Shown here one piece after another: positions 63,601 to 64,000 of a stretch of DNA of 64,000 nt (its first letter is position 1; the number at the start of each line of letters is the position of its first letter). The stretch comes from Blastocatellia bacterium. GTDB taxonomy: Bacteria > Acidobacteriota > Blastocatellia > UBA7656 > JADIYM01. The translations under genes and the position numbers were made by a program. The stretch covers positions 1 to 64,000 of the forward strand of contig JAJTWZ010000012.1 of NCBI GenBank assembly GCA_021463145.1. The letters are read 5' to 3'. The notes under the pieces were generated by a model that was given only the letters and a program-made list of their open reading frames with translations, had not been told where the DNA came from and did no database searches.

Positions 63601-64000
63601 GTGATCCGCAAGCTATGCCTCGCATTCGTTGTCCTGCTCGTTCCGGTCGCTGCCTGGGCGCCGGCAAGCGCGCAGACCGGGTCCGCCAAGGTCTCGAAGT
63701 CGCGGGGAAAGGCGAGGCCGTCAGGCAAATCGTCGAAGGCCGCGAAGCCATCGGTGTCTAGTTTCGAGACGCGGCGCGCCGACTGGATTCGACGCAAAGA
63801 AGCGGCGAACGCCACCGGCGCGGCCGGGCCGGACCCGCTGGAGCAGTACCTCGTGAGCGAAGTGATCGTCACGGGACTCTTCGAAACTGACTCCGGGTTT
63901 GGCGTATTCCTGCACGCAACTCCAACCGGCAACACATTCTTCGCGACGAACGGGGCAAAGCTCTTCAATGGACGGCTCGTTTCGATCGAGAAACGCACCG
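63601..64000 (+). CDS. PilP-like type IV pilus assembly protein, partial
   Basis: The first 133 residues of a gene running off the window. The N-terminus is a signal peptide (LCLAFVVLLVPVAAWAPASA), then a Lys/Ser-rich part, and a PilP-like beta segment (DPLEQYLVSEVIVTGLF, GVFLHATPTGNTFF, NGRLVSIEK). The start is GTG 63601; AAGGAG lies 12 bases before. PilP is a pilus alignment-complex lipoprotein, but no lipobox Cys was seen, so the call is tentative. Confidence 0.6.
   Translation, partial: MIRKLCLAFVVLLVPVAAWAPASAQTGSAKVSKSRGKARPSGKSSKAAKPSVSSFETRRADWIRRKEAANATGAAGPDPLEQYLVSEVIVTGLFETDSGFGVFLHATPTGNTFFATNGAKLFNGRLVSIEKRT

Overview
The window is GC-rich bacterial DNA, densely coded and with short intergenic gaps. 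Hanks-type kinases fused to other domains, an MglA-type GTPase, zinc-ribbon (MJ0042) and SPOR proteins, a PilP-like protein, an encapsulin-type cargo ferritin and a secretin-less type III secretion locus together point to a Gram-negative, former 'Deltaproteobacteria' lineage (Myxococcota/Desulfobacterota/Binatota-like). This placement is inference from gene content; there is no rRNA or tRNA in the window to confirm it.

Layout. 0-12 kb: a partial repeat protein, an alpha/beta hydrolase, a solitary OLD-family nuclease, glycogen debranching enzyme GlgX, 6-phosphofructokinase, a 1130-residue kinase-STAND-TPR protein, a SRAP (HMCES/YedK) protein and an HD-GYP protein. 12.4-22.3 kb: a tight plus-strand operon, mostly joined by 4-bp ATGA/GTGA overlaps. 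It starts with a sigma-28-like factor and runs sctI-J-K-L-N-O-P-Q-R-S-T, ending with a truncated SctD-like FHA protein. It has a FliO-SctR fusion and an internal start in sctQ; no secretin (sctC) or sctV is visible. sctU lies apart at 35.2 kb behind a small conserved-looking protein. 22.3-34.6 kb: minus-strand housekeeping and transport genes (EfpL-type EF-P, rhodanese, YgfZ, creatininase, thioesterase, YdjM, two MacB-type permeases, FxsA), interrupted by a secreted beta-helix protein. 36-45 kb: TPR protein, kinase-formylglycine-enzyme fusion, [2Fe-2S] ferredoxin, SGNH hydrolase, beta-propeller protein, membrane-anchored amidase, and one reading frame joining an HU-like domain to an actin-like ATPase.

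46-51 kb is an iron-sulfur/redox island: ErpA-type A-type carrier, NifU-type scaffold, Mrp carrier, a SufR-like repressor fused to a NuoE-like [2Fe-2S] thioredoxin-fold domain, a ferritin-like protein with a C-terminal encapsulin cargo-loading peptide, and an isolated nuoI. 51.3-56.5 kb is a complete plasmid-style replication/partition module: a parS-like palindrome, parB, parA, an array of about 22-bp iterons, a purine-strand tract and a RepA-type initiator. Because it sits among ordinary metabolic genes, the replicon may be a chromid, an integrated plasmid, or a chromosome that uses an iteron/RepA origin. 56.6-64 kb: an MglA-like GTPase, a membrane protein, a vWA protein, a zinc-ribbon membrane protein, an SGNH paralogue that has lost its catalytic Ser and Asn, a zinc-ribbon/SPOR protein and the start of a PilP-like gene.

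The items most worth following up are the unusual type III secretion locus, the RepA/iteron/ParAB module, the orphan encapsulin cargo, the SufR-NuoE fusion and the HU-actin fusion. No CRISPR array, transposase, rRNA or tRNA was recognised.
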